Positions 18,718 to 27,179 of a stretch of DNA of 64,000 nucleotides are shown here, piece by piece. The stretch comes from Aestuariicoccus sp032586235 (GTDB taxonomy: Bacteria > Pseudomonadota > Alphaproteobacteria > Rhodobacterales > Rhodobacteraceae), in the NCBI RefSeq assembly GCF_032586235.1, contig NZ_JAWHTD010000010.1, positions 58,693-122,692 on the forward strand, in the 5' to 3' direction. A program made the translations under genes and the position numbers. Numbering within the stretch: position 1 is the stretch's first letter; each line of letters starts with the position of its first letter. The notes under the pieces were generated by a model. It made no database searches and was not told the origin of the DNA. It worked only from the letters and a program-made list of their open reading frames with translations.

Positions 18718-19697
18718 GCCGCCACCCTTTGCGCGCAGGCCAGCGCGTCGGGCAAGAGCCGAAGCACCTCGGACGAATCGCGCGTCGTCAGCACGCGTTT
18801 GCGCAGCGCGGGGCCTGTCGCGGCCCGATCCATGTACCAGCCCAGATGCTTGCGCGCGCAGCGGTTGCCCAGATCGGCGCCGTAGAAGGTCAGCATCGCC
18901 TCGTAATGCTCTGAAACCATGTCGATAAACGTGTCGCCCTCGGGGATCTCCGGGGCCGGAGTGCCGTAAAGCGCCGCCGCGATCTCGGCCAGCCGCCAGG
19001 GCGCGCCCTGCGCCCCGCGCCCGACCATCACGCCATCCGCGCCCGACGCCGCCAGCGCCGCGCGGGCCGTGCCTGCGTCGACGATATCGCCATTGGCGAT
19101 CACCGGAACGCTCACGGCCTGCTTGACCTCGCGGATCGCGGCCCAGTCGGCCCGGCCCTTGTAGAACTGACAGCGTGTGCGGCCGTGGATCACGATCATC
19201 CGCACCCCCGCCGCCTCGGCGCGCCGCGCCAGATCGGGCGCGTTGAGGCAATCGTCGTCCCATCCCAGCCGGGTCTTGAGCGTGACCGGAACGCCCACCG
19301 CACCCGTGACCGCCTCGATCAGCCGCAGCGCGTGGTCCGGATCGCGCATCAGCGCCGATCCCGAATAGCCGCCCGTCACCTTCTTGGCCGGACAGCCCAT
19401 GTTGATGTCGATCACCCGCGCGCCCATCGCCTCGACCCGGCGCGCCGCCTCGGCCATGGCCGGCGCATCGCGGCCCGCAAGCTGCACCGAGGTGTTCTCG
19501 ATCCCTGCACCCAGCTCGGCCTTTTCGCGGGTTCCGGGGCGCGCTGTCAGGAACTCTCCGCTGGCGATCATCTCCGACACCACCAGCCCCGCGCCAAAGC
19601 GGCTCACCAGATTGCGAAAGGGCAAATCGGTGATTCCGGCCAGCGGAGCCAGCAGAACGGGAGGCGTGACAGGCAGGTCGCCCAGCAGGAATTGCAA
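18714..19697 (-). CDS. dusB: tRNA-dihydrouridine synthase DusB (NifR3)
   Basis: This 327-residue flavoenzyme reduces uridines in the tRNA D-loop. The TIM barrel opens with VLLAPLAGITDLPFR. The family signature INMGCPAKKVTGG contains the catalytic cysteine, and the FMN/substrate segment IHGRTRCQFYKG follows. The proposed start is a TTG at 19697, eight bases after AAGGA; no ATG gives a normal N-terminus. It is the first gene of the dusB-ntrB-ntrC set, the nifR3 position known from Rhodobacter, and the following genes overlap. It faces ispDF across a 174-bp gap. Confidence 0.93.
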   Translation of the reverse strand: MQFLLGDLPVTPPVLLAPLAGITDLPFRNLVSRFGAGLVVSEMIASGEFLTARPGTREKAELGAGIENTSVQLAGRDAPAMAEAARRVEAMGARVIDINMGCPAKKVTGGYSGSALMRDPDHALRLIEAVTGAVGVPVTLKTRLGWDDDCLNAPDLARRAEAAGVRMIVIHGRTRCQFYKGRADWAAIREVKQAVSVPVIANGDIVDAGTARAALAASGADGVMVGRGAQGAPWRLAEIAAALYGTPAPEIPEGDTFIDMVSEHYEAMLTFYGADLGNRCARKHLGWYMDRAATGPALRKRVLTTRDSSEVLRLLPDALACAQRVAA

Positions 19698-19871
19698 AAG
19701 CTTAATCCTTGTGCAGATTGGTCTGAGGTAACCCGCAGCCCCTGTATCTTCAATGTTTCCGGGTGAGATTGCGGGCAAGGAATGACGCAATGCCGATTTT
19801 TTGGGCACATTCCTGTGGGCAATTGCACAGCGCTCGCGCAGGCCATAGAGATGACCTTGGGAAGGATCGCC

Positions 19872-21002
19872 ATGACCACAGCCGCATTGATCGTCGCCGC
19901 CGGACGCGGCACCCGCGCCGGAGGACCGCTGCCCAAGCAATGGGCAGAGGTGGCGGGCCATCCGGTCGCTTGGTGGACCCTGCGGGCCTTTGCGCATCTC
20001 GACGCCCGCGTGCTGGTGGTGCATCCCGACGATATGGCGCTGGCGCAACGGGTGACCGAGGGCACCGACGTGATCCTGACCGCCGGCGGGGCCGACCGCG
20101 CGGCGTCGGTCCGCAACGGCCTTGCGGCGCTGTCCGCCGATCCACCGAAAAACGTCCTGATCCACGACGTCGCCCGCCCCTGCATCGACCGCGCCACGAT
20201 CGACGCGGTTCTGGCAGCGCTGGCGCATACCCCCGGCGCGGCCCCCGCGCTGGCGGTGACCGATGCGCTCTGGACCGGTGACGGCGACCGCGTGACCGGC
20301 ACCCGCGACCGCAGCGGGTTCTACCGCGCGCAGACCCCGCAAGGCTTTGATTTCGCGGCGATCCAGGCCGCGCACAAGGCGCATCCGGGCGGTGCCGCCG
20401 ACGATGTCGAGGTCGCCCGCGCCGCAGGTCTTGACGTCGCCATCGTGCCCGGGTCCGAGCGCAACCTGAAAATCACCGGCCCGGGCGATTTCGCCCGCGC
20501 CGCCGCGCTGTTGGAGACAAAGATGGATATTCGCCTGGGCAACGGCTACGACGTGCACCGCTTCGGGAGCGGCGATCACGTGATCCTCTGCGGCGTGCGC
20601 ATCCCACACGGGCGCGGGCTCGACGGGCATTCGGACGCGGATGTGGGCATGCACGCGGTGACCGACGCGATCTACGGCGCGCTGGCAGAGGGCGACATCG
20701 GCCGGCACTTCCCGCCCTCCGATCCGCAGTGGAAGGGCGCGGCCAGCGACATCTTCCTGCGCCACGCGGTGGGCCTAGCCCGCGACAAAGGCTATGCGGT
20801 GGGCAATGTCGATTGCACTTTGGTCTGCGAATACCCGAAGATCGGCCCGCATGCCGCTGATATGACGGCCAGAATGGCCGACATCATGGGGCTGCGCGCC
20901 GATCAGGTGTCGGTCAAGGCGACAACTTCCGAGCGGCTCGGTTTTACGGGGCGCGAAGAGGGCATCGCGGCCCTCGCCACCGCCACGCTGGTGCGCGCAT
21001 GA
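19872..21002 (+). CDS. ispDF: Bifunctional IspD/IspF: MEP cytidylyltransferase and MEcPP synthase
   Basis: This 376-residue fusion enzyme carries out two steps of the non-mevalonate isoprenoid pathway. IspD occupies residues 1-217, with the nucleotide-binding motif ALIVAAGRGTRAGGPLPKQW and IHDVARPC. IspF starts at Met218 (MDIRLGNGYDVHRFG) and has the zinc ligand motif DVH and the GHSDADVGMHA signature. Fusion is normal in alphaproteobacteria. The ATG at 19872 follows GGAAGGA; upstream in-frame ATGs lack homology. Its TGA overlaps the pgpA ATG. Confidence 0.96.
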   Translation: MTTAALIVAAGRGTRAGGPLPKQWAEVAGHPVAWWTLRAFAHLDARVLVVHPDDMALAQRVTEGTDVILTAGGADRAASVRNGLAALSADPPKNVLIHDVARPCIDRATIDAVLAALAHTPGAAPALAVTDALWTGDGDRVTGTRDRSGFYRAQTPQGFDFAAIQAAHKAHPGGAADDVEVARAAGLDVAIVPGSERNLKITGPGDFARAAALLETKMDIRLGNGYDVHRFGSGDHVILCGVRIPHGRGLDGHSDADVGMHAVTDAIYGALAEGDIGRHFPPSDPQWKGAASDIFLRHAVGLARDKGYAVGNVDCTLVCEYPKIGPHAADMTARMADIMGLRADQVSVKATTSERLGFTGREEGIAALATATLVRA

Positions 21003-21484
21003 AAGCCATCGCCTCATTCCTCTACGTCGGCTACCTGCGGCCCGCGCCGGGCACCTGGGGGTCGCTCGCCGCCCTGCCGGTGGCCTGGGGCATCCACCAG
21101 ATCGGCGGCTTCTGGCTGTTGCTGAACCTGACGGTCTTTGTGTTTCTCAGCGGCTATATCGCCACCGCCAAGGTCACCGCGGGTCAAGAGGATCACGATC
21201 CGTCGTGGATCGTGATCGACGAGGTGGCGGGCCAGTGGATCGCACTCTTTCCAGTGAGTTACGGTGCGATGCTCATGTCGGCCGATATCACCCGGCTCTG
21301 GCCCGGGTGGATCGCGGCCTTTGTCCTTTTCCGGCTTTTCGACATCTGGAAACCCGGCCCCATAGGCCGCGCCGACCGTATGGGCGGGCCGATGGGCGTG
21401 ATGCTGGACGACGTGGTCGCCGGGGTCTTTGCCGCCCTGGGCGTGATCGTCCTCGCCGCCATCGGTCATGGGGTGATGCTGTGA
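20999..21484 (+). CDS. pgpA: Phosphatidylglycerophosphatase A
   Basis: This 161-residue integral membrane phosphatase dephosphorylates phosphatidylglycerol phosphate to phosphatidylglycerol. It shows the N-terminal GTWGSLAALPVAW motif, the conserved acidic motif VIDEVAGQWIAL, FRLFDIWKPGPIGRAD and the C-terminal MLDDVVAG, all family hallmarks, within about four hydrophobic segments. The gene overlaps ispDF by four bases (ATGA) and the cinA GTG (GTGA), making a translationally coupled trio. Confidence 0.95.
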   Translation: MKAIASFLYVGYLRPAPGTWGSLAALPVAWGIHQIGGFWLLLNLTVFVFLSGYIATAKVTAGQEDHDPSWIVIDEVAGQWIALFPVSYGAMLMSADITRLWPGWIAAFVLFRLFDIWKPGPIGRADRMGGPMGVMLDDVVAGVFAALGVIVLAAIGHGVML

Positions 21485-21960
21485 CCCAGGCGCTGCAGCA
21501 AGAGATCCTGGAACGCGCCAGGCAGCGCGGGATGACCGTCACCACGGCCGAAAGCTGCACCGGCGGCATGGTGGCCGCCGCGCTGACCGACCTGCCGGGC
21601 TCTTCCAAAATCTTCGAGCGTGGGCACGTCACCTATTCCAACGCCGCCAAGATCGACATGCTGGGCGTGTCCGAGGCCACGCTCGCCGCGCACAGCGCGG
21701 TGTCCGAAGAGGTCGCCCGCGAAATGGCCGAGGGTGCGCGCGCCGCAGCCCGCGCCGACATCGCCGTGGCCATCAGCGGCATCGCGGGCCCGGGCGGGTC
21801 TGAATTCAAGCCCGAAGGCCGGGTCTGTTATGCGCTGGCCACCGCCGCCGGCACGCAGAGCGAAACCGTCGATCACGGCGCGCTGGGGCGCGATCAGGTG
21901 CGGGCGGCGGCGCGGGAACGCGCGCTCGAACTGGTTCGGGACGCACTGATTCAAAGCTGA
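21481..21960 (+). CDS. pncC: CinA C-terminal domain nicotinamide-nucleotide amidase (PncC type)
   Basis: This 159-residue protein corresponds to the stand-alone C-terminal domain of CinA, which deamidates NMN in pyridine-nucleotide recycling. Motifs are TTAESCTGGMVAAALTD and ISGIAGPGGSEFKPEG. The N-terminal MoCF domain of long CinA is absent. The start is a GTG at 21481 overlapping the pgpA stop; no internal ATG precedes the ESCTGG motif in a better position. A weak hairpin (GGGCGC/GCGCCC, 21970-21993) follows the stop but has no T-tract. Confidence 0.9.
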   Translation: MTQALQQEILERARQRGMTVTTAESCTGGMVAAALTDLPGSSKIFERGHVTYSNAAKIDMLGVSEATLAAHSAVSEEVAREMAEGARAAARADIAVAISGIAGPGGSEFKPEGRVCYALATAAGTQSETVDHGALGRDQVRAAARERALELVRDALIQS

Positions 21961-22116
21961 TCGTTTTTCGGGCGCAGCGTCGCTAAAGCGCCCATAAATT
22001 CATCAATATCAAAACTGCCCGCATTTTACGCGCCCTACGCAGGAATTGCCGCTTTTTCCCGCGCTCGTTTCGCGCTTTGCACCCGGCCAAACGCAAATCG
22101 AAAAAGGATGGGACGG

Positions 22117-23295
22117 ATGAACGGAGCGGATACCGCCTGGATCATAGTGGCGACGACGCTGGTGCTTTTCATGACATTGCCGGGGCTGGCGCTGTTCTAC
22201 GGCGGGCTGGTCCGCGCGCGCAACGTGCTGAGCGTCTTCATGCATTGCTACGCCATCGCCTGTCTGATGAGCATACTGTGGCTGGCGGCGGGCTATTCCA
22301 TTGCCTTCGGCGGCGACCGCGCGGTCTGGGGCGGGCTGGGCAAGGCCTTTCTGGCGGGCGTCGGGCCGGACAGCCTGTCGGGCACCTTGCCCGAGGTGCT
22401 TTTCTTTGCCTTCCAGATGACATTCGCCATCATCACGCCCGCGCTGATCGTCGGCGCCTATGTCGAACGGATCGGCTTTGGCTTTGTGCTGATCTTTTCG
22501 GCGCTCTGGATGCTGCTTTGTTATGCGCCGGTGGTGCATTGGGTTTGGGGCGGCGGGTTCCTGTCCGATGGCGGGATCTTTGGCGACACCGGCGTGCGCG
22601 ACTTTGCGGGTGGCATCGTGGTGCATGAAACCGCCGGGATCGCGGCGCTGATCATCGCGGTGGTTCTGGGCCGCCGCAAGAACGACACCACGCCGCCGCA
22701 CAATCCCGGATATGTCATGATCGGTGCGGCCATGCTCTGGGTTGGCTGGTTCGGCTTCAACGGCGGCTCGCAGCTGGCCGCCGACGGCGGCGCGGCGATG
22801 GCGCTGACGGTGACGCATATCTCGGCCGCCACCGCGTCGCTGACCTGGGCGCTGTGGGAGCGGGTGAAGTTCGGCAAGGCGTCTCTGGTGGGCATGGTCA
22901 CGGGCACCATTGCCGGCCTGGCGTCGATCACGCCCGCGTCGGGCTTCGTCGGGCCGATCGAGGCGCTGATCATCGGGGCCGTGGCGGGCGTGCTTTGCCA
23001 GGAGGCGGTGAACGCGATCCGCAACAAGCTGCGGATCGACGACACGCTGGATGTCTTCGCGGTGCACGGCGTCGGCGGCATCTTCGGCACGATCATGATC
23101 GCGGTCTTCGGCGCGGGAAGCTTTGTCGCGCAGTTGGGCAGCTTGGTGATCGTCGGCGTGTTCACCATCGTGGTGACGCTGGTGATCGTCTACGTGACAA
23201 AGGCCATCACGCCCCTGCGCGTCGACGAAGAGACCGAGCACAGCGGGCTCGACATCATGGTGCACGGCGAGCGGGCCTACGACCACGCCAGCTGA
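22117..23295 (+). CDS. amt: Ammonium transporter Amt
   Basis: This 392-residue ammonium channel/transporter of the Amt/Rh family has about eleven hydrophobic helices. The pore twin histidines are His170 (DFAGGIVVHETAG) and His317 (DVFAVHGVGGIFG). The conserved N-terminal segment FYGGLVRARN is present. The ATG at 22117 is eight bases after AAGGA; an ATG at 22108 overlaps that ribosome site. No glnK gene precedes it, unlike the usual glnK-amtB pair. No obvious sigma54 -24/-12 element lies upstream, which fits NtrC of the sigma70 type being in the same neighbourhood. Confidence 0.94.
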   Translation: MNGADTAWIIVATTLVLFMTLPGLALFYGGLVRARNVLSVFMHCYAIACLMSILWLAAGYSIAFGGDRAVWGGLGKAFLAGVGPDSLSGTLPEVLFFAFQMTFAIITPALIVGAYVERIGFGFVLIFSALWMLLCYAPVVHWVWGGGFLSDGGIFGDTGVRDFAGGIVVHETAGIAALIIAVVLGRRKNDTTPPHNPGYVMIGAAMLWVGWFGFNGGSQLAADGGAAMALTVTHISAATASLTWALWERVKFGKASLVGMVTGTIAGLASITPASGFVGPIEALIIGAVAGVLCQEAVNAIRNKLRIDDTLDVFAVHGVGGIFGTIMIAVFGAGSFVAQLGSLVIVGVFTIVVTLVIVYVTKAITPLRVDEETEHSGLDIMVHGERAYDHAS

Positions 23296-23359
23296 TTGCG
23301 GTTGAGGGGCGCTGCCTGAGTTCAGCGCCCCAAATGTCGCGGAATCAAGGCCAAAGGCC

Positions 23360-23503
23360 GCCGCGACCAGCGCCTGCCCGTCCCGGCGGGCTGGCGCTTT
23401 GGCGACGTCAGCGCGCCGCTCATTCGCTGCAATCACTTGGCTGGCATAAAGCGCCGAGAACAAAGGTTGCGGCGCCATCCCACGGGCAGGCGCCGGTCGC
23501 GGC
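23360..23503. repeat. Inverted repeat, 22-bp arms with one mismatch
   Basis: Arms at 23360-23381 (beginning GCCGCGACC, ending CTGCCCGT) and 23482-23503 (reverse complement, one mismatch) flank about 100 bp in the 242-bp gap between convergent amt and the COQ10-like gene. The left arm is also part of a smaller hairpin with 23383-23397. No gene is seen in the gap. It is probably a repetitive 3'-end element or folded terminator region. Confidence 0.55.
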
Positions 23504-23537
23504 ACGTTCCACCCGGCACCCCCAAAAGTTAAAGAAC

Positions 23538-23993
23538 CTACCGCGCCCCCGGCCCATAGAGCTCTGCCGCGCGGCGTTCGAAGGCGCGCACGATGCGCTG
23601 CATCGCCTCGTAGAAGAACATCCCCGCCGCGCCTTGCAGGATGCGGTTCTTGAACTCGAAATCCACGTAGAACGACACCTCGACCCCGCCCTCGACATCG
23701 CGGAAGGCCCATTTCGACACCATGTGCCGGAACGGTCCGTCAAGATATTCGGTGTCGATCTTCATTTCGCCCGGCCACAGCACCACCCGGCTGCCGAAGC
23801 GTTCGCGAAACACCTTGAAGCTGATCACCAGGTCCGCCAGCATCACTTCGTGGTCGCCCTTGTCCTCGCGCGCGCGGACCCGCGCCGCCGCCGTCCAGGG
23901 CAGGAACTTGGGATAATCGCCCACATCGGCCACCAGATCGTACATCTGTTGCGCCGTATACGGCAGCGTCCTGGTTTCGGAATGCGTCGGCAT
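23538..23993 (-). CDS. COQ10/RatA-like START-domain protein
   Basis: This 151-residue protein of the polyketide cyclase/START superfamily (COQ10 subfamily) is thought to bind ubiquinone or its precursors and help respiratory electron transfer. The typical opening is LPYTAQQMYDLVADVGDYPKF. The following strands include YLDGPFRHMVSKWAF and the C-terminal helix has FFYEAMQRIVRAFERRA. The name RatA (ribosome association toxin) is used for close relatives in E. coli; ubiquinone binding is the safer inference. It is divergent from hpt, 69 bp away. Confidence 0.85.
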   Translation of the reverse strand: MPTHSETRTLPYTAQQMYDLVADVGDYPKFLPWTAAARVRAREDKGDHEVMLADLVISFKVFRERFGSRVVLWPGEMKIDTEYLDGPFRHMVSKWAFRDVEGGVEVSFYVDFEFKNRILQGAAGMFFYEAMQRIVRAFERRAAELYGPGAR

Positions 23994-24062
23994 GTCGTCC
24001 CTTTTGGTGATGACAGTGGCGCGTCATTTCGTATGCTGCGGCCGGAAATTCAAGGGAAAGTC

Positions 24063-24605
24063 ATGACCCAGCGTCCTTATGTCGTGCACGAAATGATCTC
24101 GGCCAAGGCCATTGCCGCCCGGATCGAGGAGCTTTGCCGCGAGATCAGCACCGAATTCGACGGCACCGACAAGCTGGTCGTTGTCGGGCTCTTGCGCGGG
24201 TCGTTCGTCTTCATCGCCGATCTGGTGCGCGAGCTCGACCTGCCGGTCGAGGTCGACTTCCTCGAGGCGTCGTCCTACGGCGACGCGATGGAATCCAGCC
24301 GCGAGGTGCGCATCCTAAAGGACCTGCGCGGCGCCATCGAAGGCCGCGACGTGCTGGTGGTCGAGGATATCGTCGACACCGGCCACACGCTCAGCCATGT
24401 CGTCCGCCTGCTGAACTCACGCGACCCGGCGCGGCTGCGCACCATCGCGCTGCTGGACAAGCCGTCGCGCCGCGAGGTCGACGTCCGCGCCGACTGGACC
24501 GGGTTCGAGATCCCCGACGAATTCGTCGTGGGCTATGGTATCGACTTTGCCCAACGGAACCGCAACCTGCCCTATATCGGCAAGGTGCGGTTTCCCGAGG
24601 CATGA
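24063..24605 (+). CDS. hpt: Hypoxanthine phosphoribosyltransferase
   Basis: This 180-residue purine-salvage enzyme converts hypoxanthine (and guanine) with PRPP to IMP/GMP. The PRPP-binding motif is DVLVVEDIVDTGHTL (about residues 99-113), the flexible-loop region is FLEASSYGDAMESS, and the conserved VVGLLRGSFVF occurs near the N-terminus. GGGAAAG precedes the ATG. The stop overlaps the next small ORF by four bases (ATGA), suggesting co-translation. Confidence 0.94.
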   Translation: MTQRPYVVHEMISAKAIAARIEELCREISTEFDGTDKLVVVGLLRGSFVFIADLVRELDLPVEVDFLEASSYGDAMESSREVRILKDLRGAIEGRDVLVVEDIVDTGHTLSHVVRLLNSRDPARLRTIALLDKPSRREVDVRADWTGFEIPDEFVVGYGIDFAQRNRNLPYIGKVRFPEA

Positions 24606-24787
24606 ACTGGCTGCAGCTGTTGCGCATGTCGCGGTGGGCGCGTCACCCGCCCTCGCCGCGCAAGGTCAAGCTGGTGCTGGCCATCGTCGCGGCCTGCCTC
24701 GCGCTTTATGCGGTCGAACGCTGGATCGGCTGGCCCGAAGCGCTAAGCGTCGACGGCACCCGTGCGCCGCTGCGCGTCAGCCCGTGA
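24602..24787 (+). CDS. Small single-pass membrane protein, hypothetical
   Basis: This 61-residue protein starts inside the hpt stop codon (ATGA) and ends within the 3' end of the convergent lysR gene (11-bp overlap). A basic N-terminus (RMSRWARHPPSPRKVK) is followed by one hydrophobic helix (about residues 22-39, VLAIVAACLALYAVERW), giving a likely N-in topology. I do not assign a function. The coupling to hpt and an open frame with matching codon usage support expression. Confidence 0.65.
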   Translation: MNWLQLLRMSRWARHPPSPRKVKLVLAIVAACLALYAVERWIGWPEALSVDGTRAPLRVSP

Positions 24788-25640
24788 TCCCTTCAAGCCG
24801 TGACCGGTGGCGCCGCAGCGCCGCCGCGATCTGCTTTACCAGCAAAGCGATCCGCGGCGTGCCGGCCAGATCGCGGTGACAGGCGACCCATATCGGCACC
24901 GCGATGTCGGGCATATCGCAAGCCACCGGCTCCAGCCCCGCGCAATCGTCGCCCAGAACGCAGGGCAGGATCGCCCGCCCCTCACCCTCAAGCGCCAGCG
25001 CCCGCAGCACCGGGAAACTGTCGGCCAGCGCGCCGACCTGCGACGGCGCCACATGCGCCGCCAGCCAGCGCCCGGGTAGCGACGCGCCAAGCGTCCCCGA
25101 AAGCCCCAGCCACCGCTCGCCCGCGCCCGGCGCGGCGTAGACGCGAAAACGCAGCTTGGCCACCTCGGTGCCGGTCATGTCGTCGGGCAACTGCGCGGCC
25201 GGGCGCACCGCCACATCCGCCTGCAGCCGCGCCATGTCGAGCTGCTGGTTCGACGACACAAGGCTGATCCGGTCCGGCGCCATCCGCCCGGCCACCGCCG
25301 CCACGACCGCAGGCAGCACGGTCAGGCACAGGCTGTCGACAGAGGTCACGCGCAGCACCGCGCCCTCGCTGCCCTCGGCGCCCTGCATCATGCGTTCCAC
25401 CAGCGCCATCGCCCGCGCCGCCTCGCGCGCGGCGTCGATCACCGGCGCGCGGTCGGGCCGCAGGCGATAGCCCTGCGCCGAGCGCTCGAAGAGCGGGCCG
25501 CCCGCCGCCGCCTCGAACGCGGCCACCCGGCGCAGAACCGTCGCGTGATTGACGCCCAGAGCCCGCGCCGCTGCGCTGACCGATCCGCCATCGGCGACCG
25601 CCAGCACAAATTTCAGATCGTCCCAATCGGCGTTGTGCAA
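24777..25640 (-). CDS. LysR-family transcriptional regulator
   Basis: This 287-residue LysR-type regulator has an N-terminal winged HTH (FVLAVADGGSVSAAARALGVNHATVLRRVAAFE, in part the usual HTH signature) and a C-terminal effector domain. The segment N-H-A-T-V-L-R-R resembles the subgroup that reads S-Q-P-T/H-A-T-V-S-R-R. It is divergent from the cytochrome c' gene with a 93-bp gap holding a 16-bp dyad (25666-25681), a plausible operator. The ligand is unknown. The 3' end overlaps the small membrane ORF. Confidence 0.88.
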   Translation of the reverse strand: MHNADWDDLKFVLAVADGGSVSAAARALGVNHATVLRRVAAFEAAAGGPLFERSAQGYRLRPDRAPVIDAAREAARAMALVERMMQGAEGSEGAVLRVTSVDSLCLTVLPAVVAAVAGRMAPDRISLVSSNQQLDMARLQADVAVRPAAQLPDDMTGTEVAKLRFRVYAAPGAGERWLGLSGTLGASLPGRWLAAHVAPSQVGALADSFPVLRALALEGEGRAILPCVLGDDCAGLEPVACDMPDIAVPIWVACHRDLAGTPRIALLVKQIAAALRRHRSRLEGITG

Positions 25641-25665
25641 GAATCGCCACCCCTTCTGCGGTCTT

Positions 25666-25681
25666 GACGAATATATTTGTC
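25666..25681. promoter_or_regulatory. 16-bp dyad between lysR and cytochrome c' gene (candidate LysR operator)
   Basis: GACGAATATATTTGTC is an inverted repeat with a single mismatched pair (GACnAATATATTnGTC), centred at 25673/25674. It lies 26 bp upstream of the lysR start and about 53 bp upstream of the cytochrome start, the normal location for a shared LysR operator. It is also AT-rich amid GC-rich DNA. Confidence 0.45.
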
Positions 25682-25733
25682 GAACATGCGCCGCATACTA
25701 CCCTTACGGTATTCAGTTACAGGGAGCGACCCA

Positions 25734-26192
25734 ATGAAAAAGACGCTGACGACCCTCACAATCGTGGGCCTTCTGGCCGGCGGCACGGCCTTTGCGCAGG
25801 ATTACTCGGCCCAGCTCAAGGCCCGGCAGGGCGAGATGCGGATCATGGCGATCAATCTCGGGATCCTCGGGTCCATGGCGAAGGGCGAGACCGAATACAG
25901 CGCCGAGGCCGCGCAGGCCGCCGCCGACACGCTGGTCGCGGTGTCGATGATCGGGCAGGCTCCGCTCTGGCCCGCGGGCTCCAGCGAGATGGACATCGAA
26001 GGCACCCGGGCCAAGGCCGAAATGTGGGACAACTTGCCGGATGTGCTGGACAAATGGGCGGCCTTCGGCGACGCGGCCAAGGTCATGCAGGCCGCAGCCG
26101 GCGAAGGCCAGGCGGCGCTCGGCCCGGCGCTCGGCACCGTCGGCGGGACCTGCAAGGCCTGCCACGACGCTCACCGCGCACCGGCCAACTGA
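25734..26192 (+). CDS. Cytochrome c' (c556-like)
   Basis: This 152-residue periplasmic haem protein has a cleavable signal peptide (MKKTLTTLTIVGLLAGGTAFA) and mature start QDYSAQ. The single haem-binding motif CKACH is at residues 140-144 near the C-terminus, the class II cytochrome c arrangement of a four-helix bundle. Such proteins bind NO or serve as electron carriers. Ten bases separate it from a diheme cytochrome gene, so the two are probably co-transcribed, perhaps under the divergent LysR regulator. Confidence 0.9.
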   Translation: MKKTLTTLTIVGLLAGGTAFAQDYSAQLKARQGEMRIMAINLGILGSMAKGETEYSAEAAQAAADTLVAVSMIGQAPLWPAGSSEMDIEGTRAKAEMWDNLPDVLDKWAAFGDAAKVMQAAAGEGQAALGPALGTVGGTCKACHDAHRAPAN

Positions 26193-26201
26193 CCCGCGCC
26201 T

Positions 26202-27089
26202 ATGCGCCCTATCCTGACGACGCTCGCCCTGATCGCCCTCGCGGCGCTCGGGGCCGGTTTCTGGATCACCCGCCCGGCAACCTTGCCAGAGGCGGCTTTT
26301 GCCGACGTGACGGGCGATGCCGCCCGCGGCGAGGCCGTGTTTACCGCCGCCGGTTGCGCCTCGTGCCATTACGCCCCCGGGGCCGAGGGCCAGGCCAAGC
26401 TGGTTCTGGCCGGCGGGCAGCGGTTCGCCTCGCCCTACGGCACCTTCCTCGCGCCCAACATCTCGCCCGACCCCGACCACGGCGTCGGCGCCTGGTCGCA
26501 GCGCGATTTTGCCCAGGCGGTGCTGCTGGGCACCTCGCCCCAAGGAAAGCACTATTTCCCCGCCTTCCCCTACACGGCCTACAGCCTGATGGACGATCGC
26601 GACGTGGCCGATCTCTGGGCCTATATCCAGACCCTGCCCGCCAGCGACACGCCCAGCCTGCCGCATGAGATCGGCTTTCCCTTCAACATTCGCCGCAGCA
26701 TCGGGGTCTGGAAGGCACTCTATCTCGGCGACGATTGGGTGATGACCGACACGCCCACGCCCGAACTCACGCGCGGCCGCTACCTGGTCGAGGCGCTGGC
26801 CCATTGCGGCGAATGCCACACCCCGCGCGATGCGCTGGGGGGGCTGGACCGCGCGCAATGGATGGCGGGCGCGCCCAATCCGTCGGGCACCGGGCGCATT
26901 CCACCGCTGACCCCGGATCAATTCACCTGGTCGGCCACCGACATCGTCTATTACCTGGAGACGGGGTTTACCCCCGATTTCGACAGCGCCGGCGGCCACA
27001 TGGTTTCGGTGATCGAGAATTTCGCCAAACTGCCCTCCGAGGACCGCGCGGCGGTCGCCGCCTATATCAAGGCTCTGCCCGCACCCTGA
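26202..27089 (+). CDS. Diheme cytochrome c
   Basis: This 295-residue membrane-anchored or secreted cytochrome has an N-terminal hydrophobic segment (residues 4-22) and two class I domains with CASCH (52-56) and CGECH (202-206). The intervening segments TFLAPNISPD and GKHYFPAFPYTAYS resemble the cytochrome subunits of alcohol/aldehyde dehydrogenases and related periplasmic oxidoreductases, but no dehydrogenase gene is adjacent. It follows the cytochrome c' gene by nine bases. A 30-bp repeat (27122-27151) lies downstream. Confidence 0.88.
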   Translation: MRPILTTLALIALAALGAGFWITRPATLPEAAFADVTGDAARGEAVFTAAGCASCHYAPGAEGQAKLVLAGGQRFASPYGTFLAPNISPDPDHGVGAWSQRDFAQAVLLGTSPQGKHYFPAFPYTAYSLMDDRDVADLWAYIQTLPASDTPSLPHEIGFPFNIRRSIGVWKALYLGDDWVMTDTPTPELTRGRYLVEALAHCGECHTPRDALGGLDRAQWMAGAPNPSGTGRIPPLTPDQFTWSATDIVYYLETGFTPDFDSAGGHMVSVIENFAKLPSEDRAAVAAYIKALPAP

Positions 27090-27121
27090 GCCGTCCGCCC
27101 CGAAAGACGCGTAGCCTCTGT

Positions 27122-27151
27122 CACTGCCGGAATGAAAGCGCGCGGAAGCGC
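27122..27151 (+). repeat. 30-bp exact repeat, copy 1
   Basis: This segment, beginning CACTGCCGGAATG and ending GGAAGCGC, occurs identically at 39108-39137. It contains a GCGC...GCGC self-complementary core. Here it lies between convergent genes (diheme cytochrome and lipA). Confidence 0.7.
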
Positions 27152-27179
27152 ACCTTTTGGCAACCTTTGCCTAAAGAGA

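Noticed and set aside
21961..22116. Sigma54 (-24/-12) promoter before amt
   Set aside because: No GG-N10-GC element with TGGCAC/TTGC resemblance was found.
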